Of a DNA stretch of 64,000 nt, positions 25,972-34,648 are shown in pieces. Source of the DNA: Kitasatospora sp. NBC_01287 (GTDB taxonomy: Bacteria > Actinomycetota > Actinomycetes > Streptomycetales > Streptomycetaceae); the NCBI RefSeq assembly GCF_026340565.1, contig NZ_JAPEPB010000001.1, forward strand, positions 6,918,001 through 6,982,000, read 5' to 3'. Both the position numbers and the translations under genes were made by a program. Numbering within the stretch: the stretch's first letter is position 1; each line of letters opens with the position of its first letter. The notes below the pieces were generated by a model. The model did no database searches and had not been told where the DNA came from. It was given only the letters and a program-made list of their open reading frames with translations.

Positions 25972-27597
25972 GTGATCGATGATGAGACGCGCTACCGAGC
26001 GGTGGACAGCCGCGATTCCCGCTTCGACGGGGTCTTCTTCACGGCGGTGACCACCACCGGCATCTACTGCCGTCCGAGCTGCCCGGCGGTCACCCCCAAG
26101 CGGGTCAACTGCACCTTCTACCCCACGGCGGCGGCCGCCCAGGGCGCCGGCTTCCGGGCCTGCCGCCGCTGCCGCCCCGACTCGGTGCCCGGTTCGCCGG
26201 AGTGGAACCACCGGGCCGACCTGGTGGGCCGGGCGATGCGGCTGATCGGCGACGGCGTGGTGGACCGCGAGGGCGTCGCCGGGTTGGCCACCCGGCTCGG
26301 CTACAGCGCCCGGCAGGTGCAGCGGCAGCTGACCGCCGAACTCGGCGCCGGGCCGATCGCGCTGGCCCGCGCGCAGCGTGCGCAGGCCGCCAGGCTGCTC
26401 CTGCAGACCACCGAACTGCCGGTCACCGAAGTCGCGTTCGCGGCCGGGTTCGCCTCCGTGCGGCAGTTCAACGACACCGTGCGGGAGGTGTACGACCGCA
26501 CGCCGAGCGGCCTGCGGGCCGAGGTGCGGGGGCGCGGCGCGCGGTCGGTCGTGCCGTCCCCCGGCAGCCTGAGCCTGCGGCTGGCCTACCGGGGCCCGAT
26601 CGACACCGAGCACCTGATGGACTTCCTCGCGCTGCGCGCCGTCCCCGGCGTGGAGGAGGTGGTCCCCGGCGGGCGCGGCGTGCGCACCTACCGCCGCACC
26701 CTCGTGCTGCCGCACGGCCACGCCATCGCCGAGGTCGACTCGCTCCCCGTCGACTCGCTCCCCGTCGGCTCCCTCCAGGTCGACCCGCTCGCGGTCACCG
26801 CCCGGGAGGCGCGCCCGGGAGCGGCCGGACGGGCCGCGGGCGTGCCTGCCGACCGGGGTTGGCTGGACTGCCGCCTGCGGCTGACCGACCTGCGTGACCT
26901 GACCACCGCCGTGCACCGCCTGCGCGCCCTCTTCGACCTGGACGCCGACCCGCAGACGGTGGCCGACCAGCTCGGCCGCCACCCCGCGCTCGGCCCGGTC
27001 GTCGCCCGCCGCCCCGGGCTGCGCTCACCGGGCCACGTCGACCCGCACGAGCTGGCGGTACGGGCGGTGCTGGGCCAGCAGATCACCGTCGCCGCCGCCC
27101 GCACCCTGGCCGGCCGGCTGGCGGTGCGCTACGGCGCGCCGCTCTCCGGAGGCACCTCCGGGACGGCGGGCAGCGCGGCGGCCCAGGAAGAGCGGAGCGG
27201 CGGCCTCACCGTGCTCTTCCCCACCGCCGAGGCGCTGGCCACCGCCGACCCGGCCGACCTCGCGATGCCCGTCTCCCGGCAGAACGCGCTGCGCGGCCTG
27301 TGCGCCGCGCTCGCCGACGGCACCGTGCGGCTGGACGCCGGGGTGGACCGGGAGCAGGCCGCCGCCCAGCTGCTGGCGCTGCGCGGGATCGGCCCCTGGA
27401 CGGTCGGCTACCTGCGGATGCGGGCACTGGGCGACCCGGACGTCTTCCTGCCTGGCGACGTCGGGGTCCGCCACGGGCTGGAGCGCCTGGGCCTGCCCGG
27501 CGACCCGAAGGCCGCCGCGCTGGCCGCCGCCCAGTGGGCGCCCTGGCGCTCGTACGCGGTCCACCAGCTGTGGGCGCTGCTGGGGGAGGCCGGGTAG
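25972..27597 (+). CDS. Ada/AlkA fusion: alkylation sensor and 3-methyladenine glycosylase
   Basis: 541 residues. (1) Ada-type zinc domain, about 10-75, with the methyl-accepting Cys in YCRPSCP and CRRC. (2) AraC-type helix-turn-helix, about 85-180, with ATRLGYSARQVQRQL. (3) AlkA N-terminal beta domain. (4) HhH-GPD glycosylase, with LRGIGPWTVGYLRMRALGD and the catalytic Asp that follows. Methylation of the Ada Cys should switch on repair genes. A DSLPV-type repeat and an acidic insert interrupt the AlkA part. The GTG at 25972 fits the domain start. Confidence 0.9.
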   Translation: MIDDETRYRAVDSRDSRFDGVFFTAVTTTGIYCRPSCPAVTPKRVNCTFYPTAAAAQGAGFRACRRCRPDSVPGSPEWNHRADLVGRAMRLIGDGVVDREGVAGLATRLGYSARQVQRQLTAELGAGPIALARAQRAQAARLLLQTTELPVTEVAFAAGFASVRQFNDTVREVYDRTPSGLRAEVRGRGARSVVPSPGSLSLRLAYRGPIDTEHLMDFLALRAVPGVEEVVPGGRGVRTYRRTLVLPHGHAIAEVDSLPVDSLPVGSLQVDPLAVTAREARPGAAGRAAGVPADRGWLDCRLRLTDLRDLTTAVHRLRALFDLDADPQTVADQLGRHPALGPVVARRPGLRSPGHVDPHELAVRAVLGQQITVAAARTLAGRLAVRYGAPLSGGTSGTAGSAAAQEERSGGLTVLFPTAEALATADPADLAMPVSRQNALRGLCAALADGTVRLDAGVDREQAAAQLLALRGIGPWTVGYLRMRALGDPDVFLPGDVGVRHGLERLGLPGDPKAAALAAAQWAPWRSYAVHQLWALLGEAG

Positions 27598-27621
27598 GCC
27601 GCGGGGTAGGCCGGTCGTGGC

Positions 27622-28419
27622 TCAGGCGTTCGCATGGACGGGAGTGTCCACGAGTTCGCGGACCGCCTGGGCGACGGCTCGGGAGTCGTCGCGCAGGATC
27701 TTCGAGTGGTTGCTGGAGACCTTGGCGCTGACGGTGAGGTTCGGGTTGCGGGCGAGCACCGGATCCAGTGAGGCCCGCATCTGCTCCATCACCTCGTGGC
27801 TGGAGCCGAGGCTGGCACCAGTGGCCAGGACGTAGCGCACCGGACAGCTCAGGCGCTCCAGCAGCGGCGCCAGGGCGGCGCAGATCGCGTTGAGCTCGAT
27901 GTTCAACTCGGCGTGCTCATCGGCGCTCATCCGCGCGGCCATGCCTAGCGGACGCACGATCGGCAGCAGCCAGCGCATCTTCCGGAACAAGCGCCGGATC
28001 CGCTCCTGGCCCTCCTCGTCGGTGAGGCCGAAGGGGACGGCCCCGTCCGCCGACACGACCCCGGCGACGCGGTCGGGGTTGCGGTCGGCCCAGTGCACCG
28101 CCACCGCCGCCCCGTAGGACCAGCCGACCAGTATCGGCCGCTCCACGCCCCGGGCCTCCAGGATCGCGTCGATGTCGCGGACGCAGGCGTCGAAGGAGTA
28201 GTCCCGCGAGCCCTTGGACGCACCGCGGGCGCGTTCGTCGAAGGTGATGTGCCGGTAGCCGGTGCCGAGGTCGTCGATGACGCCCCGCCAGTGCTTCCGG
28301 ACGGCGTAGGAGCCGTTGAGGTAGATCACGGGGCGGCCGGGGCCGCCGGTGTCGGTCACGGCCAGCGCGGTGTCCTCGACCGGCACCATTCCGGTCCAGG
28401 GGGATCTCTCGGTGGTCAT
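27622..28419 (-). CDS. Alpha/beta hydrolase
   Basis: 265 residues. Nucleophile elbow GWSYGAA with the catalytic Ser around residue 97, the oxyanion region VIYLNGSYA, and a C-terminal His in SSNHSKIL. Substrate unknown. It lies 78 bp downstream of the DUF4097 gene on the same strand; the pair recurs in my memory of streptomycete genomes and is probably one transcript. Confidence 0.85.
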   Translation of the reverse strand: MTTERSPWTGMVPVEDTALAVTDTGGPGRPVIYLNGSYAVRKHWRGVIDDLGTGYRHITFDERARGASKGSRDYSFDACVRDIDAILEARGVERPILVGWSYGAAVAVHWADRNPDRVAGVVSADGAVPFGLTDEEGQERIRRLFRKMRWLLPIVRPLGMAARMSADEHAELNIELNAICAALAPLLERLSCPVRYVLATGASLGSSHEVMEQMRASLDPVLARNPNLTVSAKVSSNHSKILRDDSRAVAQAVRELVDTPVHANA

Positions 28420-28497
28420 GGCTTTGCCTTTCGCCAGGGTTCGGAGCAGCTCAGGGGGAGCGGTGGGTGGGGTGGTGCGGACGTGCCGGCCCCGCTG

Positions 28498-29196
28498 TCA
28501 CAGGCTGCGGGCGGTGATGTCGCCGTAGGTGGTGGTGGCGTGGATGTCCAGTTCGGCGGCGCCTTCGGTGTTCCGCAGCGCGTTGTGGATCCGACCGTAG
28601 GAGGCACCGGCGTTCAGGCGGGCCGGGACTCCGGCGGCGGCGGCCACCGAGATCGCGCCGTGCTCGGTGCGCAGCACGAGGGTGCCGCGCACGGCCTGGT
28701 CGATCCGGATGTCGCCCTTGCCGGTGCTGATCTCCGCGGCGCCGCCCAGGCGGCCCACCTGGACGTCGCCGGCGAGGAGGGTGAGGCGGGCGCTGTCGGC
28801 CTCGGCGAGCTTGATCCAGCCGTGCGCGCCCTCGAAGGCGACCTCGCCGAGCCGTCCCGTGGTGCGGACCTCGGCGGCTGCCGCCTTCGCCTCGACCCGC
28901 GAGCCGACGGGCAGGTGGACCGTCACCTCGGCGGACCCGGAGGGGCCCAGGGGCCGGTCCTTCGCCGGGGCCTGGATCCGCAGGACGCCGTCCCCGTACT
29001 CGGCGGTGATCTCCTGCGCCGCCTTCGCGTCACGAGCGCTGTCGGGGTCGGCGGGCCGGACCTCGACCGTGCTGTCGGACCGGTCGGTGGCGATGAACGT
29101 CAGACGCCCCGCGGGGATGTCGAGGACGGCCGCAATCGGTGTGGGGGTGTCGAATTTCCGCGTCGTGCTTACCGCAGTTGCTGAGGTGGTGTTCAT
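28498..29196 (-). CDS. DUF4097-type beta-strand repeat protein
   Basis: 232 residues forming a right-handed beta-strand solenoid: repeating short units such as VEAKAAAAEVRTTGRLGEVA, GDVQVGRLGGAAEISTGKGD and ASYGRIHNALRNTEG. No signal peptide, so it is likely cytoplasmic. Function of the family is not established. The start MNTTSATAV (ATG 29196) is chosen over an upstream in-frame start. Confidence 0.8.
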   Translation of the reverse strand: MNTTSATAVSTTRKFDTPTPIAAVLDIPAGRLTFIATDRSDSTVEVRPADPDSARDAKAAQEITAEYGDGVLRIQAPAKDRPLGPSGSAEVTVHLPVGSRVEAKAAAAEVRTTGRLGEVAFEGAHGWIKLAEADSARLTLLAGDVQVGRLGGAAEISTGKGDIRIDQAVRGTLVLRTEHGAISVAAAAGVPARLNAGASYGRIHNALRNTEGAAELDIHATTTYGDITARSL

Positions 29197-29255
29197 GACG
29201 TCCAGCATCTGAGGGATCAGCGGCGGGAACAACGAGCATTCCCTCAACGGTCGTT

Positions 29256-29267
29256 AACACCGGTGTT
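29256..29267. promoter_or_regulatory. Palindrome AACACCGGTGTT
   Basis: A perfect 12-bp palindrome, 60 bp upstream of the DUF4097 gene. It is probably an operator for a regulator not encoded in the immediate neighbourhood. The rest of the 29197-29444 interval shows nothing else convincing. Confidence 0.4.
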
Positions 29268-29444
29268 CACGGACCTGCCAGGAGGGCCGCCATGGACCGG
29301 CGCCTGCTGGATGATCAATTCCAAGGGGTCAGTGATCGTAGGCGATCAGGGAGCGATGCCGATCGGCGGGCGCCACGGCGCGGCCGATGTTCGGCGCGAG
29401 TCCGTTCGCGATTCAGCGACAGGTTCGTACGCGGTGGCCTGTCG

Positions 29445-30227
29445 TCACGCCCAGTCCTCCGGTTCCCAGGCGAAGAGCAGGTCGAGCAGCTCCGGGTCCC
29501 CGTCGAGTTGCAGGGAGTCCGCCGAAATGCGGTCGTACCGCCAGAGGACCAGATCACTGGCCGTGCCGCGAATGGAGAGGCCTGCCGCTTCCGGGGCCTC
29601 GCCGATGGCGGGCAGCCGGGTGGTCCGTGCGCCGTCGCCGTCGACCGTGAGGCGCCAGGAGCGGTCCTCGGTGGCGTGGAAGTCGAAGGCGGTGGGCTTG
29701 TGCGGCCAGGCACTCCTCGTGAAGCTGGCGATGAACAGGCTCTCCTCGACACCGTCGAGCGCCACCTCGACAGGCAGTGAGGCCGAGTCGCCCACGGTGA
29801 GCTGGGCATCGTAGGTGTGCACCGCGATCTCCTGGACCTGGTGCCGGGCGACGCCGCCGGCAGTGTGCGGCGTCTGCGTGACACCCCAGCCGGTGAAGCA
29901 GCCCCGGTCCGGACCGGCCTCCCGCAGGGCCGCCAGCAACAGCTCGGTCGAGGCGGCCAGCCAGGCCAGCACGTCCTCGCGCTCCTGCGGCGCGACCGCG
30001 TCACCCTGGGCCGGGGTCCTGGACGTGGCGTCCGGCCCGGCGGCGACGGTGGCGGCCCAGCGGCGGCGGCCCTCGCCGATGTGCTGCACCAGGTCGAACA
30101 GCGTCCACCCGGGGCAGGTCGGCACGGGCAGGTCGAGGCTGGGCGCGACGGCGATCGCGGCGCGGAAGGCGGTTGAACGTTCGTCGATCAGCCGTAGCAG
30201 CTCGGGAAACTCCAGAGTCTTGTGCAC
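29445..30227 (-). CDS. Mycothiol-dependent maleylpyruvate isomerase-family protein
   Basis: 260 residues. An N-terminal DinB-like helical bundle with PTCPGWTLFDLVQHIGEG and the metal-binding region HQVQEIAVHTYDAQ, then a C-terminal SCP2-like domain. The family uses mycothiol, an actinobacterial thiol. Substrate unknown. The GTG at 30227 has a TAGAACT -10 box six bases upstream, suggesting a leaderless transcript; an ATG nine codons earlier is the alternative. The 287 bp upstream (30228-30514) hold no clear gene. Confidence 0.82.
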   Translation of the reverse strand: MHKTLEFPELLRLIDERSTAFRAAIAVAPSLDLPVPTCPGWTLFDLVQHIGEGRRRWAATVAAGPDATSRTPAQGDAVAPQEREDVLAWLAASTELLLAALREAGPDRGCFTGWGVTQTPHTAGGVARHQVQEIAVHTYDAQLTVGDSASLPVEVALDGVEESLFIASFTRSAWPHKPTAFDFHATEDRSWRLTVDGDGARTTRLPAIGEAPEAAGLSIRGTASDLVLWRYDRISADSLQLDGDPELLDLLFAWEPEDWA

Positions 30228-30514
30228 GGCGGTAGTTCTACCACCCTGATCCATTCGCCCGACAGCGGATTTCCCAGCCGATACGGCCGGGAACTCCGGC
30301 CCGGGCGAGCCCACGCTCGGGCTTTCGGTACGCCACAGCCGAGCCCCGCGTTCCGGGCGACAGAACCACGCCCCCCGATCGCTCCGGCCGCCTCGGCCTC
30401 GGCCGAGATCGCGGTGGACAGCCGCTCCGGTCCCGTCCAACTCCCAGCTCCGGAAGCGGCCTTACACAGTCTGCTGCCGATGCCCATCCCCCCTGCTGCC
30501 GACAACCGCAACAT

Positions 30515-31402
30515 CTAGAACGAAAGCGTGCCGAGATCGCGGACGGTGTCGGCGAGGGAGCGGATGAGATCGTTCTCCGCCTCGGTCCGCCAGATCAGCG
30601 CGAAGGACAGCGAGGAGAGGTCGGGAAGCGTCAGCCAGCGGATGTTCGGCAAGGTCCAGTACCGGGTGACGTGCGTCGGATAGATCTGGACGGTCTCGCC
30701 CATGCCGACCAGGTCGACGACGTCCTGGACCGTGGCCACCGGGTGGACGCGCTCCAGCCGTCGACCGCGGGGGGTGTTGAAAGGGAAGTAGGCATCCTCC
30801 CAGTAGTCCAGCGCCAGCGGGGCCGAGACGTGCGGGAAGTCGGCCAGCGTCTCCACCCCGACGGAGGTGCGCCCGGCCAGCACGTGATCGTCGGCCACGG
30901 CGAGCAGCCGGGGGTCGGTGAGCAGCGTCGGGCCGACCGTCAGGTCCTCCTCCTCCACCGGCAGCCACGCCACGAAGACGTCGTACTGGCCACTACGGAG
31001 GTCGGCGAACGGATCCACGACCGTCGACACGCGCAGTTGCAGCTCACAGTGCGGATTGCGCCGCCGGAACTCTTTCCAGTAGACGTGCAGGTCCACGATG
31101 TTGAGCGGCATCATGCCCACGCGCAGCCGGCCGCTGACCCCTCGGGCCGCCAACCGGGCGCGCGCGATCGACTCGTTCAGATCCCGGTAGGCGGGAGCCA
31201 TGTCGTCGCGCAACTGCTGACCGAGCGGCGTCAGACGGACGGAACGGCTGGTCCGCTCGAACAGACTGCCGCCGATGGCCCGTTCCTGCAGCTTGATGGC
31301 CTGACTGACTCGGGACGTGGAGACGAACAGCCGCTGGGCGGTCCGGCCGAAGTGCTGCTCCTCGGCCAGCGTCAGGAAGATCTCGATGTCCCTCAGTTCC
31401 AC
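30515..31402 (-). CDS. LysR-family regulator
   Basis: 295 residues. N-terminal winged helix-turn-helix RDIEIFLTLAEEQHFGRTA / VSTSRVSQAIKLQE, then a two-lobed effector-binding domain. The GTG at 31402 has GAGGGGG seven bases upstream. It stands alone on its strand; the next genes are not obvious targets, so its regulon is unknown. Confidence 0.88.
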   Translation of the reverse strand: MELRDIEIFLTLAEEQHFGRTAQRLFVSTSRVSQAIKLQERAIGGSLFERTSRSVRLTPLGQQLRDDMAPAYRDLNESIARARLAARGVSGRLRVGMMPLNIVDLHVYWKEFRRRNPHCELQLRVSTVVDPFADLRSGQYDVFVAWLPVEEEDLTVGPTLLTDPRLLAVADDHVLAGRTSVGVETLADFPHVSAPLALDYWEDAYFPFNTPRGRRLERVHPVATVQDVVDLVGMGETVQIYPTHVTRYWTLPNIRWLTLPDLSSLSFALIWRTEAENDLIRSLADTVRDLGTLSF

Positions 31403-31489
31403 CAGCGCGCCCCCTCGCCCCTTCGACGGCCGCCGTGCCGTCACCGGGCCGTCACCGGGCCCGTGCGAAGTCTATGCAGGTCGGCGGGG

Positions 31490-32098
31490 TTACGGGGCTT
31501 CGAGGTCGTCCGGCGCCTCGGCGGAGCCGCCGGCGGCCAGGGCCGTGGCGAGCTGCTCCAGGCCCGGCAGGGCGGCGATCACCGCGTCGTGGTCGGCCGG
31601 GGAGAGGGTGGCCAGGGCGCCGGCGATCCGGCGCTCGTGGGCGCGCTGCCAGTCCTCCAACTGCTGGTGGCCCGCCGCGGTCAGCCCGATCCGGGCGGTG
31701 CGGCGATCGCCGGGATCGGCCTGGCGGTCCACGAAGCCCGCGTCCAGCAGCTTGCCGACCAGGCCGCTGACGGTGTTCGGCGCCAACCGCTGCCGCGCTG
31801 CCAGCTCGCCGACCCGCAGCGGGGCGGCGGCCAGCGTCTGGAGCAGTTCCACCTGCGCCATCGGCAGCGACTCCCACGGGTAGTCGGTCCTGATGCTGCT
31901 GCGCAGTGCCCGCCGCAGCCGGGTGACGACGTCGGTCAGCCGCTGGGCCCGCACCACGGCCAGCGCCTCGGCCAGTCCGCTCGGGTCGCTCGGGGCGCTC
32001 GGCTGGGTCGGGTCGCTCGGCTGGGTCGGTTCGGTCGGCTCGGACGCTCCGGTGGCGGGCAGATCGCTGGACGGCACGGGGCGGGACACGGCGGACAT
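31490..32098 (-). CDS. MarR-family regulator with Pro/Ser-rich N-terminus
   Basis: 202 residues. A low-complexity N-terminal segment (TEPTQPSDPTQPSAP) from imperfect repeats precedes a winged helix: PMAQVELLQTLAAAP, LAARQRLAPNTVSGLVGKL and the wing DPGDRRTARIGLTAAG. No adjacent divergent target. It may respond to a small phenolic ligand, as family members do. Confidence 0.85.
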   Translation of the reverse strand: MSAVSRPVPSSDLPATGASEPTEPTQPSDPTQPSAPSDPSGLAEALAVVRAQRLTDVVTRLRRALRSSIRTDYPWESLPMAQVELLQTLAAAPLRVGELAARQRLAPNTVSGLVGKLLDAGFVDRQADPGDRRTARIGLTAAGHQQLEDWQRAHERRIAGALATLSPADHDAVIAALPGLEQLATALAAGGSAEAPDDLEAP

Positions 32099-32160
32099 GG
32101 GCGACAGCGTATCGGGTCGTGGCAGGGTGCTGGAGGCGGCATGGCGAAGGGGTGAACGCG

Positions 32161-32207
32161 GTGCGGCGCCCGCCGGTCCGAGGAGGTCGGACCGGCGGGC
32201 GCCGCAC
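32161..32207. terminator. 21-bp perfect hairpin terminator
   Basis: Arms 32161-32181 and 32187-32207 pair perfectly around a 5-base loop (ggagg). It lies just past the DUF305 gene and probably ends the DUF3105-DUF305 transcript. Confidence 0.8.
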
Positions 32208-32255
32208 TGAGCACCCGTCAGCGGCTCGCAGCCAGCAGCTCAGCAGCTCAGCAGC

Positions 32256-33023
32256 TCAGCTGGTCGGCAGCGGCTTGGCGCCGCGCTCGGCGAGCATGCT
32301 GGTCATCAGCTGGATCTCCGAGGTCTGCGCGGTCACCATCGACTGCGCGAGCGCCTTCTCCACCGGGTTCTTCGCCACGTCCACGTAGCCCTGGGCCATC
32401 GCGGCCCCGCCGGTGTGGTGCTGGACCATCAGCTGCAGGTAGAAGACCTCCGCCGCCGTGCCGCTGAGCTGCTGCAGCTGGGCGAGCTGGGTGTTGGTGG
32501 CCATCCCGGGCATCAGCGAGCCGTCGTGCGCCGGGTACGGCGTCATCTTCATCCAGGCCATCGGCGCGGCCGAGGAGCTCTGGCTGAGCCCCCACTGGCT
32601 GAGCCAGCCCATCAGCATGCCGCGCTGGTTCGCCTGGGTGTTGATGATGTCGAAGGCCAGCCCGCGCACCTCGGCGTTCGAGGTCCGGTCCCGGATGATG
32701 AACGACATGTCGATCGCCTGCTGGTGGTGCGTCGCCATGTCCCGCGCGAACCCGGCGTCCGGTGAGTCGGAGGCCGGCGCGGCCGTCACCGAACCGGAGG
32801 CCGAGGAGCCCCCTGCCACCAGCGCCGGCACGCCCAGGCAGAGCGCCACCGCCGCCGCCAGCGCGGCCGGCCACCAGAGGGTACGGCGGCGCCTGGGCGC
32901 GGCGGGGGAGGCCTCGTCCCAGGGGGCCGGCCCGTCCGTGTCGTCCAGGGCGGCCGGCATGTCCGGCCCGGCCAGGTCGTCCGGGGTGAGCGCCTCGCCC
33001 CCGGGCGGCTGCGCGGCCGTCAT
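32256..33023 (-). CDS. DUF305-family membrane-anchored protein
   Basis: 255 residues. A cytoplasmic N-terminus of about 48 residues, one transmembrane helix (about 50-70), then an extracytoplasmic ferritin-like helical domain with two paired-His signatures, DMATHHQQAID and MVQHHTGGAAMA. The family is often linked with copper or other metals, but the function is unproven. The ATG overlaps the DUF3105 stop (TGATG). The 3' end contains agctcagc repeats. Confidence 0.85.
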   Translation of the reverse strand: MTAAQPPGGEALTPDDLAGPDMPAALDDTDGPAPWDEASPAAPRRRRTLWWPAALAAAVALCLGVPALVAGGSSASGSVTAAPASDSPDAGFARDMATHHQQAIDMSFIIRDRTSNAEVRGLAFDIINTQANQRGMLMGWLSQWGLSQSSSAAPMAWMKMTPYPAHDGSLMPGMATNTQLAQLQQLSGTAAEVFYLQLMVQHHTGGAAMAQGYVDVAKNPVEKALAQSMVTAQTSEIQLMTSMLAERGAKPLPTS

Positions 33024-33706
33024 CACATGGCTCCGTCACTGCAGGAGGCGCCGGGCTCCTGGGTCTGCGGACCCTGGACGTACTTGGTGAAGAACTCGTT
33101 GACCCGCGGGTCGGTGGCGCTGTCCACCACCAGCTGGGTGCCCCACGCGTTGAGCGTGATGGTGCCCGTCTCGGTCGGGTACGGGCTCATCATCGAGTAC
33201 GGGGTCACCTTCACCTTGTCCGACAGCGTCTTGATGTCGTCGGCGGTGGCCTTGCCGTTGTACGTCACCCAGACCGCGCCGTGCTCCAGCGAGTGGACGG
33301 CGTTCTCGTTCGTGACCGGCTTGTCGTAGACGTTGCCCATGCAGGTCAGCCAGACCGGGTTGTGGTCGCCGCCGACCGGCGGGGTCATCGCGTAGTTGAC
33401 CGTCCCCTGCACGTGGTTGCGCGTCAGGTTGCTCCACGTCTTCACACCGGGGATCGGTGCCTTGGCGGCCGCGACCTCCTTGTCGTGCTTCTTGTTGGCG
33501 TTCGAGACGATGAAGTAACCGGCGCCGGCGGTACCCGCGATCAGCACGCACGCCACTGATATCGCGATGAACCGCATGCGCTTCTCGCGGCGCTGCTCCT
33601 CGGCCCGCAGCTGCGCGATCCGCTCGCGGCGGTCGGCCGCCGTCTGCTTGCCGCTCGCCTTGTTGCCCGGCTTGGCGTTGTTGGTCTGCTTGGAGGCGGA
33701 ACCCAC
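33023..33706 (-). CDS. DUF3105-family membrane-anchored protein
   Basis: 227 residues. A basic, coiled-coil-prone N-terminus (to about 43), one transmembrane helix (about 44-66), then an extracytoplasmic DUF3105 domain with HVQGTVNYAMTPPVGGDHNP, HSLEHGAVWVTYN and a late Cys pair. Several conserved His/Met residues suggest metal contact. Translationally coupled to the DUF305 gene, which points to a shared, possibly metal-related role at the membrane. Confidence 0.85.
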   Translation of the reverse strand: MGSASKQTNNAKPGNKASGKQTAADRRERIAQLRAEEQRREKRMRFIAISVACVLIAGTAGAGYFIVSNANKKHDKEVAAAKAPIPGVKTWSNLTRNHVQGTVNYAMTPPVGGDHNPVWLTCMGNVYDKPVTNENAVHSLEHGAVWVTYNGKATADDIKTLSDKVKVTPYSMMSPYPTETGTITLNAWGTQLVVDSATDPRVNEFFTKYVQGPQTQEPGASCSDGAM

Positions 33707-33853
33707 GGAAATCTTCCTTGTCCCCGCCGGTGCTCTGCTCGGGCACGGCGGAATGAGGTGTAACAGGGGAGGTGGAGACCACCGGCCGGACGCCCGGTGC
33801 GCGGTGCGGGACTCGCGTCGCGCGGCTGGTGCCAGGACCGGCGGGGGTTCCGC

Positions 33854-34438
33854 TCAGGTCCGGTTGACCTGGAGCAGGTGGAGATCAGGAGCGGGCGCCG
33901 ACCCCGGGCCCGTACTCGGGAAGCCGCTCGCCGGCACCGGGTGGACGGCCACCAGCAGCGGCAGGTTTGTCGGGCCGGGCTGCGGAGGCGCGTTCGGCAG
34001 CTGCGCGTCCTGGCCGCCGAAGGAGTGGCTGGAGCAGCCGTCGCCCGGTCGGGGGTCGGAGCTGTCGAGGGCGCACAGGGTCACCGGGGCGAGGGACAGC
34101 CCGGCGGCGCGGTGGGCGCCGGCCTTGGCGGTGTGCGCGGTGTGCGCGGTGTCGGTGGCGCGGCTGGTCGGTGTGGCGTGGTCGGCCGGTGTGGCGCGGG
34201 TGGTCTGCGCGGGGTCCTTCACCGGGCCCTTCACCGGGCCTTTCACCAGGCCCTTCACCAGGCCCTTCACCGGCGCGGGCGGCGGCGGGGTCGCGGCCCG
34301 CGCCGATCCCGCGCAGGGAATCGCGACCAGCAGGGCGACCAGTAGACCGATCAGTGGCAGGACCAAGGACGCGCCACTCGGGTGGCCAACGGTAACGGCG
34401 CTCCCCGGCGTCGGTCGGAGAGGCCCTGGCGCGGTCAT
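33854..34438 (-). CDS. Unrecognised secreted or anchored protein with VKG repeats
   Basis: 194 residues. A hydrophobic signal or anchor segment at about 26-46 is followed by a VKGLVKGLVKGPVKGP repeat (four 4-residue units), an Ala/Thr/His-rich stretch, and a Cys-containing tail (LCALDSSDPRPGDGC). No family recognised. A TAATAT box six bases before the ATG at 34438 suggests leaderless transcription. It lies upstream of, and in line with, the DUF3105-DUF305 pair but 147 bp away. Confidence 0.6.
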   Translation of the reverse strand: MTAPGPLRPTPGSAVTVGHPSGASLVLPLIGLLVALLVAIPCAGSARAATPPPPAPVKGLVKGLVKGPVKGPVKDPAQTTRATPADHATPTSRATDTAHTAHTAKAGAHRAAGLSLAPVTLCALDSSDPRPGDGCSSHSFGGQDAQLPNAPPQPGPTNLPLLVAVHPVPASGFPSTGPGSAPAPDLHLLQVNRT

Positions 34439-34648
34439 GCGCACATATTAATCAGCCGGACGGCCTAAGGGGTCCCCCCGATGGGTCGCTACTTTCGGTT
34501 TAATCCGCCCGCTCCTCGCTTGATCGGCGTCATCGTGGCGAATCCGCGCGAATCCCCGGACAGCGACCGGCGCCGTGGGCAGAATGACCAGGTGGCCCGC
34601 CTCCGCAGGTGACGGTCCGCCCGCCAGCCACGAACGAGGAGCCGAGAG

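Noticed and set aside
30228-30514. 108-aa minus-strand frame upstream of the mycothiol enzyme
   Set aside because: No ribosome binding site, no motif and mixed codon use; likely non-coding.
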